DNA from: Diogma glabrata
Taxonomy: Eukaryota; Arthropoda; Insecta; Diptera; Cylindrotomidae
NCBI GenBank assembly: GCA_963693315.1
Contig: OY856187.1
Coordinates: 113,848,437 to 113,912,436 of the forward strand
Length of the DNA: 64,000 bases
Reading direction: 5' to 3'
Part shown: piece after piece, positions 35,960 to 47,879 of the stretch
Position numbering within the stretch: position 1 is the first letter of the stretch
Layout of the letters: each line of letters begins with the position of its first letter
Position numbers and translations under genes: made by a program
The notes under the pieces: generated by a model
The model's input: only the letters and a program-made list of their open reading frames with translations
Database searches by the model: none
Told to the model about the DNA's origin: nothing

Positions 35960-35967
35960 GTCTAGAA
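35960..35967. other. hAT target-site duplication, right (GTCTAGAA)
   Basis: Exact repeat of 33265-33272. Confidence 0.93.
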
Positions 35968-36043
35968 TTTATTTATATGCATATATACATTAAACAAAAG
36001 ATAATTTATATATATCTTTATTAGCTGGCTAAAGCCGGGCATT

Positions 36044-36160
36044 CACATACAACGAAAACAGAAACAGAAACCGAATTTCATACAAATTTGACAGATAAAA
36101 ATTCGGTTTCTGTAAAATTTGTATGAAATTCGGTTTCGGTTTCTGTTTCCGTTGTATGTG
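36044..36160. repeat. short palindromic element
   Basis: Arms 36044-36089 and 36115-36160 are inverted copies built on 'cacatacaacg' and 'gaaaccgaatttcataca', with a 25-bp centre. It looks like a miniature foldback element; no target duplication is obvious. Confidence 0.75.
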
Positions 36161-36470
36161 GTTTCAAGCCTTTAGAATTATAATTCACAAGACTGAAATT
36201 TTGTACTGGTTTTTAATTATTTAAATTTTTACGAAAAAGAGAAAAACTTATTCTGTGTCTAAGATTTTGATTGTAATTCTGTTATTTTGGGTAAATTATT
36301 TCTTGACATAAGTTGTGTCAAAAATTTTATGAACCACGGCTGATCACATTTATTTAGTTTTCCCATTTTTATTTAACTTTAAAATTATATTATTATGAAC
36401 GAAATTATATTATTATGAAATTTGATGTTTATCTTTCAGTACGTCAAATCTAAGACAAATGGGAGGCGCA
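36161..36470. other. AT-rich spacer
   Basis: Nothing recognised. Confidence 0.5.
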
Positions 36471-38360
36471 GCGAGGCGGGACTGTAGAATATGCAATGTA
36501 GTCTAATTAAAGCTAATGAGCTCGTATCTCTTGACTAGAGAAAACGCTAGTATTCCTTAACCGAGCATAATGAATCTGCATCATGCAAGGTCAGACCAGA
36601 GTTGCAGATAATGCAATCCAAGGTTCCTGCCTCCGAGTGGCAGAATCTGCATATGTAACAGGCAGCAAACGTAGTTTATTAAGAGAGTAATTTATCGGAC
36701 CGTGTCCTATCACGCAACATATTAAGATCTTCAAAGACTATTTCAAGATCGATTGTTTTTGAGAGAAGACGGAAAAGTTGCATAGAAATTTTTTATAACG
36801 TATAAGACTTTTCCGCATACTATAGTTGTCTACTTTGTGCCTGTTCCCAGCTTTGGAAAACGCATTTGACGAAACTCTTGGTTAGTACAAAGCATCAATT
36901 TAATCAATGATGTCGAATTCAGTTCAGAGCCAATAGTGTCGACTGCGTGTCAAAAAAAATCTATAAATCTGTGTTGCTCCATTACTTTTCGGTACACACA
37001 ATTGCACAGTAGCTAGTGGTGGAGATTTTGGCTTGAAGTACATTTGCAGTGATATTCAGTGCTGACGCACGTTTAACTCTGCGACCAAACACTCCCGCAA
37101 TCTTTACCTGCGGGGTTCATGATACATATGCTTACCAGATGTTGGCATTGGATAATATTGTTTGTATGAAGCTCTCTATGCCTTCTCTGGCCTCTATTTT
37201 GACAATAGACCGTCTATTTAGATAAATGATATTTGGCATACAATTCGAAATGTGATAGGTCTTCACTTCATTCTGCAGTTTCGAGAGGATCGTTAGTTGG
37301 CCGATCAGACTACCAGATTTTATTGTTTCGACAAGGTGCAGTCTGCGGCAGATCTGTTAAGGTGCAATGTGGGAAGTAAAATTAGGAGTTCCATTGTTGA
37401 AGTTGGTGTTCTTACACCTAGACAAAGTGGCAAGCAATGCTTTGTATTTTTGTGAGAACTGTCTGAGCAGATATTTGGTTTGTTTTTTGCCACCAGACAA
37501 AATCTGCGTATGGCAATACGCGTATGCGTAAGATGAAGCCTTTTTGGCTTTGTCCGAGATACTTTTTCGATGTAAGTTCCAAGTGAGCTTGCTGTTCAGG
37601 ACCACACTTATAGATACTTCATCTCTTTAACTACTTGTTTCGGTTCGCTGTTAAAATCAAGCGGATTGAAACTTAAGTTCTGTTTGTTATTAAAATCACG
37701 GGTCTAGTCTTTTTAGTGGATTGACTGCCTACCTTTTTGCTCTAGTCCATCACAAGGTGATACCATAACAGTTACCGATGTATTTCATAGTGTAAACGGA
37801 GCTTTCCAACTCTGTAGTATGTAGATGATACATGCGAAAATGTGCGTGTTCAAATTTTATCGGCCATTTCATATAACAGTTTGAAAATGGATAACAATAA
37901 ATCGACTTTCTCGACTTTATGCAATGAAATTTTCGTCGGTTTTCCAGTTTGGTGTGCATGCCGACACAATGAGTTTTTCTTAAAGCATACATTGCCAAAT
38001 GCAGTATTGCAGCAGTGATGAGCATTAGTATTGCACGCTATTATTAGGGTATAGTGGTTGTTCGTGAAATTAGCTTGCTTGCCTTATCAGGTGGTCTGTC
38101 CTCCTCATCTCCTACAAAGTAAGCAGAGGCTAGAATAAACTTGCGAACTTCGCTGTGGAGAAGAGAAATTTCAACCTGCGCAGTTGTTAAGTCTCTGTAA
38201 ATAAATTCTGTTAGGGGAAATACTTTTAAGCGTTTGCTGAAGAGAACCGCAGTTTTGGGTCTTTCCTGTCCTAAGAGGGATATCAGTTTTATGTTCTTGT
38301 TCGTTCGTCGTAATTTTTTGCTGTTTGGCCCATGGTTTCTGGATGAACTGTTAGATAAAG
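36471..38360 (-). pseudogene. R1/I-like non-LTR retrotransposon relic
   Basis: On the minus strand the piece near 38360-38050 is an EN domain (KRLKVFPLTEFIYRDLTTAQ, KFILASAYFVGDEEDRPP), close to the relic at 22100-22690. From 37620 downward comes the post-palm region VVLNSKLTWNLHRKSISDKA with a Lys/Ala-rich continuation. Near 36700-36560 there are decayed Cys/His-containing frames of the type that ends R1/I ORF2. Most of the RT palm is missing between 38050 and 37620. Frames are heavily broken. Confidence 0.6.
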
Positions 38361-39459
38361 TTGTTCAAATTAGCTTAGGCCATTGCTGACCTGTGCATAT
38401 TAATTTGAACGCAACTGACTTTGAGCATTTTATTGTAACTTTTGAATCAAGAAAAAAATATCAATACGAGATAATTATTCTTTAGACTTTTTTAATATTA
38501 AGAAGAGATGATGGAGACTTTTAAATTTCTGCATCGCACGCACATCGAGAAAGACTGAAAAGTATTGAACTCTTTGGATACTCAATTAAAATAGTCGTTC
38601 TTGAAAGAAAATGTTCTATAGTCAAATATTTCTACAATAATTGGAAGCAAAGATTCTGATTGCCGAGTTGATCGATTGTGCTGGGCATACGTCAGAGGTT
38701 ATTTCCAGAAAGAATACATAGCGTATATATGATTAAATAGATTAACAATTTACTCTCAGTATTATAGTCTAAAGTGATTAGTTTGCTTAATATTATCAAT
38801 CAATAGTAACCAGCTAACGACCACCTCAATCTTTGTAACTATGACGAGCAATGATAATAATGTCATAATTTTATTTTTGGGTGATATTTTTAAATACATA
38901 AACCTTAAAGTAAACTGATGTACAGTTTAGTAGTAGTATAAAACGGAAGTCACCATAGGTCTCTCGTATTTAGATGCAGTTTTTGTTTTGGTTAGAGAAT
39001 TATTTTACATATTCGATTAGATCACGTTCAAATATGAATCAAACCAGAGATGGTAACCCAACTAGCATTTTTCCTTCTTTTAAAACACTAAACAGTCTTA
39101 CCGCAACTAGTTTTCCACCTGCATAGTTTCTTTAAAACTTCTAAGCGGTTTCGATAAAGGCCGTTCGGAGAAATTTCCCCGCCTTTAACGAAGCTACGAC
39201 TTGTAAAAGACTTCGGAAATAACTTCGGTATGGTCTTTTGTAAGCAGTTATGCAAGCTGAATAGAATTTATGGTTTCCATAGTTATAGCTTCTGTAAAGT
39301 GCTTCTAATAGCTCATTTTAAGCAATCTTTTGAAGTCTTATAGATGCTATTAAAAAATGTGACAAAAATATTACAATGTTTTTTATATATCTACACTTCT
39401 TTAACGTAATTATTGTTATTGCTATGTTATTGTATTGTGTTTTAATTTTAATTTTTGTT
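38361..39459. other. AT-rich interval
   Basis: No gene is supported. A TATAAAA box (38938-38944) occurs without a recognisable transcript. From 39100 on there are recurring 'cttc..ta.a.acttc' motifs that flank the SINE-like block. Confidence 0.4.
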
Positions 39460-39541
39460 TACGGTCGCATCAAGCATCGAACTCTGGTCCTTCGATCGTT
39501 TGTGTTTGATTCGACCGAACGCTAACCAATCGGTTTATTTA
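39460..39541 (-). repeat. tRNA-derived SINE-like head with A and B boxes
   Basis: On the minus strand TGGTTAGCGTTCGG (39529-39516) fits a Pol III A box. GAGTTCGATGC (39484-39474) fits a B box about 31 nt downstream, the spacing seen in tRNA genes and tRNA-SINEs. No cloverleaf with a proper anticodon arm is convincing, so a SINE head or tRNA pseudogene is more likely than a working tRNA. Confidence 0.5.
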
Positions 39542-41650
39542 AATGGTTATAAACAATAAATATCTTTGGTAGTAGTTACAATAACAGCTTTATAAGATAG
39601 CTTCTATAATACTTCCATAAAACTTCCATAGAATTTAGTTTTTTTATTTAGATGTAGAAAATATAGTATAATTCAGGGGCTTACTTTTTGGAAAAAGATA
39701 TGTGGCATGTAACTTCAATAGGTTCGTAACGATTGTAACGGGCAAGATCTTCCATGTAAGTTGTGCTTCCATTTCCGTCCTCCTTATCTATAGTAGTAGA
39801 CTATAGAGAGCTTCGAAGTCTCTGTACTTCTCAACCCAATTGTGTATAATAACACAATCATTTAAAATACTTCTAAATTTGACCCTTCCGGAAGCAACGT
39901 ATCAACTTATTGTTTTTAACTTTCATTTATAATTTTTTTTACATAATTATGAAAATTCCCATAGAATTAATTGCAGAATAGACAAATTGAACGATTAAAG
40001 AAATTTATGCTGACCGAGTAGTTTTCATTTTGCTCGTGTTAAAATGTAAAAAAATTAGTCAATTAGTGTTGGACATTTGGATTAAAATGTTCATTTTTGT
40101 TTGGTTTTTTTTGAAATTTTTATAATTGTGGAGTTAAGTGATTTTTTTTTGACGATGTTGCGGAGTTCAGTGAAATCTCCAGAAGATGTTGTGTAGTTTC
40201 TTATTTGTTTTGATTTGTGGAAATTGAGGTACAAAGTACCGGTGAAATAATTATTCTAATAAAAAGTTGATAATTAAATAAGAAAAACTTGGTGAAGTTA
40301 ATATTACAATAAAAATAAAGATTAGCCAAGAAATCATTAGTTTAGTTAAAATTAGACTGCCCAAATATACACCTTGGCAAACTAATTATTAAAATAAGAA
40401 TAATATGAATAAGAAAAAGATCTAAGAATAGAAGATGGAAAAATGTATTTGAATAAAGGAAGATCAATAAAGAATTTGAACAGAGATTAATTCAGGCGTA
40501 CATAAATAATTTCATCGTTTTATTTCTACCTCGACCCGGAACCAACCGAAGCTGATGAGGGATCAACCGAGGAACACACTGTCAGGGAAGTTTGGTTTGT
40601 TTATATTATTTCTTTTAAAATTATATTAATATGGTGATGATGTGCTAATGTAAATAAATTTGGGGAGGGTTGTGAACTGTCAGATCTCCCTTCTGGAGAT
40701 CCTGGGTGGTATTTAAGGCACGCGATTTTTTTTTGTGTTCGAAAATTTCTTGTTAGTAGAGGCTGGTCGAGAGGATTCACGCCCGCTAGAGCTAGCGCAG
40801 GGTGAATTTAAATATGCGTGCAAGACCACCTGGTAGACCTGTACGGTCTACCAGACAACCTCACACTACACGATAAAATCATAATCTAAGATATACGTCG
40901 TTAAAATATTTTGTTTCTTTGTAATAGAAGTAAAAGAATATTGACAAATCTTTTTTCTATTTGTTTTATTAGTTCAAAAATTTTAGGTATAGCAACGTAC
41001 TTACACAATATTTTTTTTTTAATAAAAGTTTTGTAATGGATTTTTCATAGGTGTCATAACAACATGCGTACTAATGTGCTGATGAACGCAATTAATTAAT
41101 AAACAATTAATTTTTAAAATGTGATATAAATATAAAACAATAACAAAAGAAGCAACGATATATCACAACCATCCATTTGCTGTAAATTATTTTAATAGAG
41201 TGACTAAATTATGATACTCTGTATCGCCTCAGTTCTTCCTGACGAGTTTGACTCTCAGAAAAGGAATGAAAATTCATATACCACTATTTATAAAACTTAG
41301 CCAAATAATCTTTAAATTTTCTCTATTCCACTCTAGTTGATTTTTGATTCTGATTCTGATCTAGTTGATTATAATTTTGATTGATTTTTTTGTCTATTTC
41401 ATGACTTTAAATAAAGAATATTTATATTGCACAAAATATGTCCAAATAATAGATTAAAAAACAAAAACCACCTTATGTACAATGCTTTTCTGACAAAAAC
41501 GAAACGATTTCAATTTCATATAAGCTCCTCTTTATGAAATAATAGAAGCAATAGCTTCCGGCAGTTTGACATATTTCATTTCATTGAACCATTGATTCCA
41601 TTGATCATTCCATTGATTTTAGACTATGACAGCTCCGCTTCTATAAGATC
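39542..41650. other. AT-rich interval with a possible LTR-like stretch
   Basis: Positions about 40560-40890 are richer in G+C. They contain 'ctcccttctggagatcctgg' (a small hairpin), 'gtatttaaggcacgcg' (TATA-like) and 'ggtagacctgtacggtctacc' (inverted repeat). This resembles an LTR or leader region, but no partner copy is present in the window. The rest is featureless. Confidence 0.35.
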
Positions 41651-41653
41651 TGT

Positions 41654-42035
41654 AAAGTCGCTGATCAACGCCTGAAACAGTGCTCTGTGTATTTAGTTGC
41701 ATTCGGCAACTGCAGATATTCTGCTATTAGCTTTGGTATTTTTCCAAATGTGTTCACCCCGACAGTTTGACAAGTATATTTCCCTCTCTTATAATTTAAA
41801 AAAAGACCATTATGGTTGACATTAACTGGATTAAGGCTAACTAATTTATGATAAATTTGTAGCAAATTTATAATTTCACAATTGCTTTCTCTAACAGTAA
41901 AGAGTCGATCAATTTTCGTTTTCATATCTGGGACTCTCACAATCAGATAGGTTTGCTTATCTTCGATATGGTTAGTTAACATATTAGTCATTTCAATTCT
42001 ACGACAAGCTCCTGTTATCCCAAAAATAGCCACGA
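41654..42035 (-). pseudogene. Crypton-type tyrosine recombinase exon
   Basis: The minus-strand frame of 122 codons reads FGITGACRRIEMTNM, the box I region with the first catalytic Arg, then LIVRVPDMKTKIDRLFTV, and later VGVNTFGKIPK and YTEHCFRR, the HxxR box. This order is typical of Crypton-like tyrosine recombinases in animals, which insert DNA by a tyrosine-linked intermediate. The frame begins at 42035 directly after ttattattctag, a good 3' splice site. After CFRR the frame stops (TGA, 41664-41666) where SAT and the catalytic Tyr region should follow; SATLQIL continues after the stop. So this is a single decayed exon. Confidence 0.72.
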
Positions 42036-42061
42036 CCTAGAATAATAAATTATTTACTGCG

Positions 42062-43700
42062 TACAAACATTACACTCATAATTACTTCGGTTTTGAAAAA
42101 ACCTAAGTACATATTGCATTCAGGAGCCAAAAGTGAAATTCTTACCCAGCATTTTTTTGCATTTCTCGACGTTTTAGGACCTACTGATTCTAAAAAAGCA
42201 AAAAAAAATGTCTGTCTGTCTGCCGGCCGTCATTACCTACGAAATCTGGATCACCGCTGGAGGGATTTCAAGAAAATTTTTTCCTAAAACTCAAAGGACC
42301 GGTCCGAAAGGTCGCTGTGTTAAAAAAAAACATAATGCTTGTCAAAAATAGGAAATTTTCATATTTTTGGCTTAAAAAACGTTTATTTTAAGTGATTACG
42401 AGTAGGAACATTGAATTTGGAGAAATATTATGGTCGGGATAGGTATGTGAGATCAAATCCTAGATTATTGCATCAGAAGTTTGTCAAAAAATATTGTCAA
42501 TGTTACAAAAGAAAGATTTTAATTTGTTTTTTTACCATTTTTTGAAAAAAAAAATACTTATTTATATGAATGACATGAAATATATTTGTATGACATGAAA
42601 TTTTATTATTATTATAGAGAATTATGGTATTTTAAGATTGTCAAAAAATGTTGTCAAGTGTGTCAAAAGAAAGATTTTTATTAATTTTTTTACCCATTTT
42701 TTGGAAAAAAATAAAATTAATTATTTGTATGACACGAAATTTTATTATTATTATTAAGAATTATGGTATTATAAGTTTGTCAAAAAAATGTTGTCAAGTG
42801 TTTCAAAAGAAAGATTTTTATTTATTTTTTTAACCAATTTTTTGGAAAAAAATAAAATTAATTATTTGTATGACATGAAATTTTATTATTATTATAGAGA
42901 ATTATGGCATTATAAGTTTGAAAAAAAAAATGTCAAGTGTGTCAAAAAATGATTTCATTTATTTTTTTAACCAATTTTTTTGAAACAAAATTCAGTTGTT
43001 TTTATGACGTAAATATAATTGAACATGAAATTGGACATGAACATTTTTGAATTTGTTATAGTTTTTGAAATATTTTTGGAATTTTGAAAAAAAGTTTGCA
43101 CTTTTGATTTTGTAATAATTTGTGCAATAGTTTTAGAATTTTAGAAAAAGTTTTAATTTTTGATTTTGTTATAATTTTTGCAATATTTTTAGATATCTGG
43201 AAAACGTTTGAATTTTTAAGAATTTTTGGAATATTATTGGAGTTTAGAAAAAGTTTAAAAATTTGATTTTATTTTAATTTTTGGAATAATGAAAAAAGTC
43301 TCAATTTTTGATTTTGTTATAATTTTTGCAATATTTTTAGAATTTTTGAAAAAAATTTTAATCTTTGATTTTGTAATAATTTTTGGAATATTTTTAGAAT
43401 ATTGAAAAAAGTTTAATTTTATTTAATTTCTACACTATTTTTGGAATTTAGAAAAAAATATGAATTTGTGATTTTGTAATGTTTTCTCGAAGCGCTAAAT
43501 GTGGAGGTTTTTGAGTAGTTTGCTGAGTGTATCATCTTTTTACTAAATTATGTTAATATATGATCTATTATAATTTTCTGGTAACGTATTGATGTTTCGT
43601 GTTAGTTTTGTAATAAATTTCTAAACAGAGATAAAAAATACTTGTACTTTAACAAAGAGCTATGTTTGATATACATCGCTGCCCAAAACTAAAGAAAACT
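42062..43700 (-). repeat. dispersed repeat with internal tandem units, copy 2
   Basis: Inverted relative to copy 1 (31885-33085) and colinear with it. Extra features here are about 140-bp units with 'attatggtat' at 42621, 42760 and 42901, each containing 'tttgtatgacatgaaatttt' and 'gtgtcaaaagaaagattttt', and a 'tctgtctgtctgccggccgt' stretch near 42210. The 55-65-bp units fill 43030-43480. It abuts the presumed LTR start of the BEL/Pao relic at 43732. Confidence 0.75.
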
Positions 43701-43732
43701 AAAGAAAACATTTCTTCATTTAGGGGGAAACA

Positions 43733-46700
43733 TACTCCTGGCCGTTGACAGTCCGTCAACCATACAGTTACTCGAATGGAAGTTTGCAGACTTTGGTTAT
43801 AGGTCTTTGTATAGTATTGTTCGAAGTTTTTATTGTAACTGTGCGAACATTTCCATAATCATCTGGATATGTGGCAATTATTTTTCTCATTGCCCATTTA
43901 CAAAATGGTAAATTTTTATCTTTAATCAGTGCCAAATCCTTAATTTTTGTATTTTCTTGACAGCTTTTTCATATATGTTTTTGTTATAGATTGTTAAAGT
44001 TATCTAAATAAAACCTTTTCCAAAAACTCTGGGTACGCCAATTTCAACTTGGGGTCTTCTGGATAATCTAGACGGTGTAGTATTGTTCAAATAAACACCT
44101 AAAAACTATTTTCGTCCGCTTATTTAATACAGCTTCTATTTGGCATAACAGGGTTGACATCTCTTCGCAGGTTAAATGGATATTTGCAACAACATGATTT
44201 AGGTGAGACTTGACAGATTTAACAGGTATAGACTATAGAATGCCAATTTATTTGATTTTCGACACAAAATTCTGTAATGAGCATCATTGATATTTCTATT
44301 TTGAAATTTGTATACCTTTTTCAAATCGCTATTAGCACCAATAAAATTGGTACCGTTGTTGGTATATATACTCTTGGGTCAATTTTTATGGCCGAAAATC
44401 TTTTTAATGCTGCTAAAAATGCATCCGTGTTGAGTTCTGTGACAGCTTCAATATGTAGCGTCTTGGTCATCATACATAAAAAAATAGCGATGTATCCCTC
44501 TACCACGTTTGCTGGCTAGCATTATAAGCCCAGCATAGTCAATTCCACAGTTTGCAAATGGTTTCGCTGGCGTGTTGCGAACAGATGGGAAATCACCCAT
44601 TAGCTGCTTTGCAGTAGTCGCTCTACTCTTAAGCATTGGATACACTTCTTCAATAAGATTGGCGGATTAGATGGAATGTGTGGGATGGGCCAGGATGGAG
44701 ATATTTTTTATGATAGTAGGAAGTTATAATTCTACTGAGGATATGGGCTTTTTTGAGTCTCCCACCAACACGTAATATGTCCTTGTTGTCCAAAAATGGT
44801 GTCAGACTGGATAACTTGCTGCAATTAGCCAATTCACGATATTTAGACCGGATCTGTATTTCGTTGAAATATTCGTTCCGTTGTACCCATTTAACCAATT
44901 GTTCGGTACTTGCATTAATTTCACAGATTTTAAAACGATGTACTTCTTTTTCCTTTTGCCCTTTTAAATTTTAATAAATCTATTTACATAACATAAAATA
45001 CGAACAACTTTAGTGAAGGGAGATACCTTTTTTAATAGCATACTGTATATTTTATCGTTTTTGATTTCTTCAATGTGAAAGAATGGCATTGATGGTATTT
45101 ACCCTTTTATTTCGCAAAAGGTAACATTATGGTAAGCTTGATTCTTGACAATTGACCACAACGCTTCTGGTTCAGTTAGCCATGATGTGCTACCATTGTT
45201 GTAATTTCAAGAGTTTTGATGGCATGACACCCCTGAATGCATAGTCTGCAAGATTGTCTGCTGATTTGACATGATTCCAATGATTTCTTGGCATTATCTG
45301 TTGAATATCTGAAACCCTATTCGCCACAAAAGTTTTTCATTTAGTTGGATGGTCTGGTCAGATAGACATGCTAAAACAATGGTAGAGTCAGTCCAAGCTT
45401 AGACTTCTAAAGTGTTTCCAAAAGAGGATCTAACTTCTCTTATCGGCAATGCAAGAGCGCCAAATAATTCTAACCGAGGTAATGAAATTTGTTCAATGGG
45501 TGCTACTTTAGTTTTAGAGACAATGATTCTTGTGTGTATGTCTCCGTTTTCACCCAAATACCTGGCTTATACCACAGCTGAATATGCTCTTTCGCTTGCA
45601 TCACTAAAGCAATGTAATTGTAATTTACTTAGGCACACAAAACGTTGAAGTTTGAGTTTCTCTAAGTGAGGAAGTTTGACCTTCAGTTGATTCCACAAAA
45701 TCAGTCAGGCAACTGCAGGTCATCCCAATCCAATTTTCGTAACCATAATTTTCGGTATCATATGTTCGCTAAAAAAATCGTTGGTGCAACAAGACCAAGT
45801 GGGTCAAACACCTTAGAGGCGTGAGATATTAACGTGCGCGTTGTAGGAGTTGCTTCTAATGGCAACTTTACTTTAAAGGTGAAGTAATATTCTACAGAAT
45901 TCCATTGTAAACCTATAATATTTCCACCGTCGAATTAGTTTCGTCAATTAGGTTCAGAGCTTGCAATAACAGATGCTCACAGTTCTGCATCGTTTGGCTT
46001 ACATTTTTCCAAAAAATCCTCTTAGTTCAAGCAACAACGTTATTTTTCCTTTTAAATGCCTGGCATCTTCAATTGTATTTGCTCCTGATAAATAGTCATC
46101 CATATAGAATTAATTTGAAATTTCCTTTGCGATTTCTGGATATTCTTCTTCGCAATCATATGCAGCTTGTAGCAATGAACGAGTAGCTAAAAACGAAGAA
46201 CTAGCCATTCCAAAGGCAACGGTTATGAGCTTATAGTGTTTTATTGGGTCACTTAGATTTTCTCTCAACAAAATACGTTGAAAATCTTGGTCTTAATCAG
46301 CTATAAGAACTTGACGGTACACTTTTTCTATGTCCGCCTTAAGTGCAATCTTGTTGCGATGGAATTTGTTCAATGTTGTCCACAATGGAGGTTGTATGTT
46401 GGGATCAATCATTAGCCTGTCATTTATGGAATTCAAATTAGTAGTTTTGCTTGATCCGTCAAACACAACTCGTAACTTCATGGTTAAGCTTTCTATTTTG
46501 GCTGCTGGGTGATGTGGCAAATGATAACATTTATCGCCTGGTATCATCTGTTCTTGATCCGGAATCTCTCACATGTGACCCAACGTTATATATTCTCTCA
46601 TTACCTTAGCATATTCATTCTTCAATCTTTGTTGTAGATTGCAGAGTCACTTACGAATAAGGCTTAAAGAACTACCCAAAATGCTTTCAGTATCCTTGAA

Positions 46701-46830
46701 TGGCAATTTTACAATGAACCTACCACTTTTATGACTAGTGAAGTTAGTTTTGTAATGTTCTTCGCATTTATTTTCATCTTTGGTGACGGATTTGGAATTC
46801 CCTCCATTTCCCCAAAAAATTTGTACAGAT
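43733..46830 (-). pseudogene. BEL/Pao retrotransposon pol relic
   Basis: Read from 46830 down on the minus strand: RT N-terminal region GRFIVKLPFKD and EYITLGHM; KCYHLPHHPA and TMKLRVVFDGSSKT; ALKADIEKVYRQVLI; LITVAFGMASSSFLATRSL; and the catalytic FYMDDYLSG (about 46110). After an RNase H stretch with HASKVFDPLGLVAP, the integrase part begins: LTPFLDNKDILRVGGRLKKA, a YLHPGPSH zinc-finger region, CGIDYAGLI and the core KTLHIEAVTELNTDAFLAAL. The end is TYPDDYGNVRTVTI ... ITKVCKLPFE followed by a stop near 43771. CGGCCAGGAGTA then TGTTTCCCCC (43732) looks like the polypurine tract and LTR start. Gag and protease are missing; many stops. Confidence 0.85.
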
Positions 46831-47568
46831 CTAATATTTGTCGTATTAATATTGTATTGTATTAATATTTGAAGTATAATAGATTTTGGAGAGTTCGGAA
46901 TACAGGTAAATATAATTTTATATTTATGTTTCGATATTATAGCTCAAAGAATACATTTCTACATTTAGGCGTAAACAACAGTTTAAGTATTTTTCCACAT
47001 TTTATTGGCACACCCTCACTTTATTGATATTTCTCGGTATTTTATGTCACACCAATACTTTGTCGTGGTTGTTTCAAACACAATTACTTCATCGCCCAGG
47101 GACTCAACAATCTTGCTTGTTTGGCTTTAGAAAAATAAACTTCCCAAAATAAATTGCGTTTAAAAAGTTTAAAATTTATTTGTTGTAGATTCTCGCGCTC
47201 TAGAGTAAAGACAGAACAATATGACCAATATTTAAACTTTTAATCTTGTTTTTGCATAATTGTCATTTTTATTCCTTTTACTTAATAATAACCTTAATTT
47301 TTAAGTGATTATTGCATTAAAAATGATAATAATCTTTATGATAATTTCACTGCTTATTACGTATTCATAAAATATAAACTTAATCAAAACATCTTTGCTG
47401 AGATGTGAATGAAACCGTTTTATAGCCTTGCTATGTGACAAAACTTGGTAAAAACAAAATTAATTCGTCAATAAAGTATTTATTCTTTTAAAATATGTTT
47501 AAAGGAATTGAAGAACTTATACAATTAAAATCATTACGCTTTGTTTTTCAAAATTACATTAAATAACG
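46831..47568. other. AT-rich interval
   Basis: Nothing supported; may include decayed 5' parts of the BEL/Pao element. Confidence 0.4.
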
Positions 47569-47740
47569 CACTGGAAAAAAACATGTTCTAGTCCTATCGA
47601 AATGAGTCACTCTCAACCTCATCGCAAGAGCGCATATGGCGAATTAAACGTCGAAATTGATTCGACAGCCGTACAGCTTAGAACGGGGTGGTTGAGGTAT
47701 CAACACGATTAATTTTTATGTGAAAATATAGTTCAACCTA
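47569..47740 (-). repeat. partial MITE with CACTGGAAAAAAA end
   Basis: Begins CACTGGAAAAAAACATGT and matches, in inverted orientation, the right part of the MITE at 35411-35857. The other end is not found, so the copy is truncated. Confidence 0.65.
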
Positions 47741-47879
47741 TTTTTTTTAAAATAAAAAGTGATGTGTTACAGGGTTTACAATATGTGTCACAACAACACA
47801 TAAATACCTTTTAAGACCCACGTCCCACAGCAACTTGCGCTCTCAGGTGTTGATGAACGCATTTTTTAAATATCTGCGG

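Noticed and set aside
40552..40580. CTGATGAG resembling a hammerhead ribozyme core
   Set aside because: The required GAAA after stem II is missing (GAGG instead) and no stem II/III pairing is convincing.
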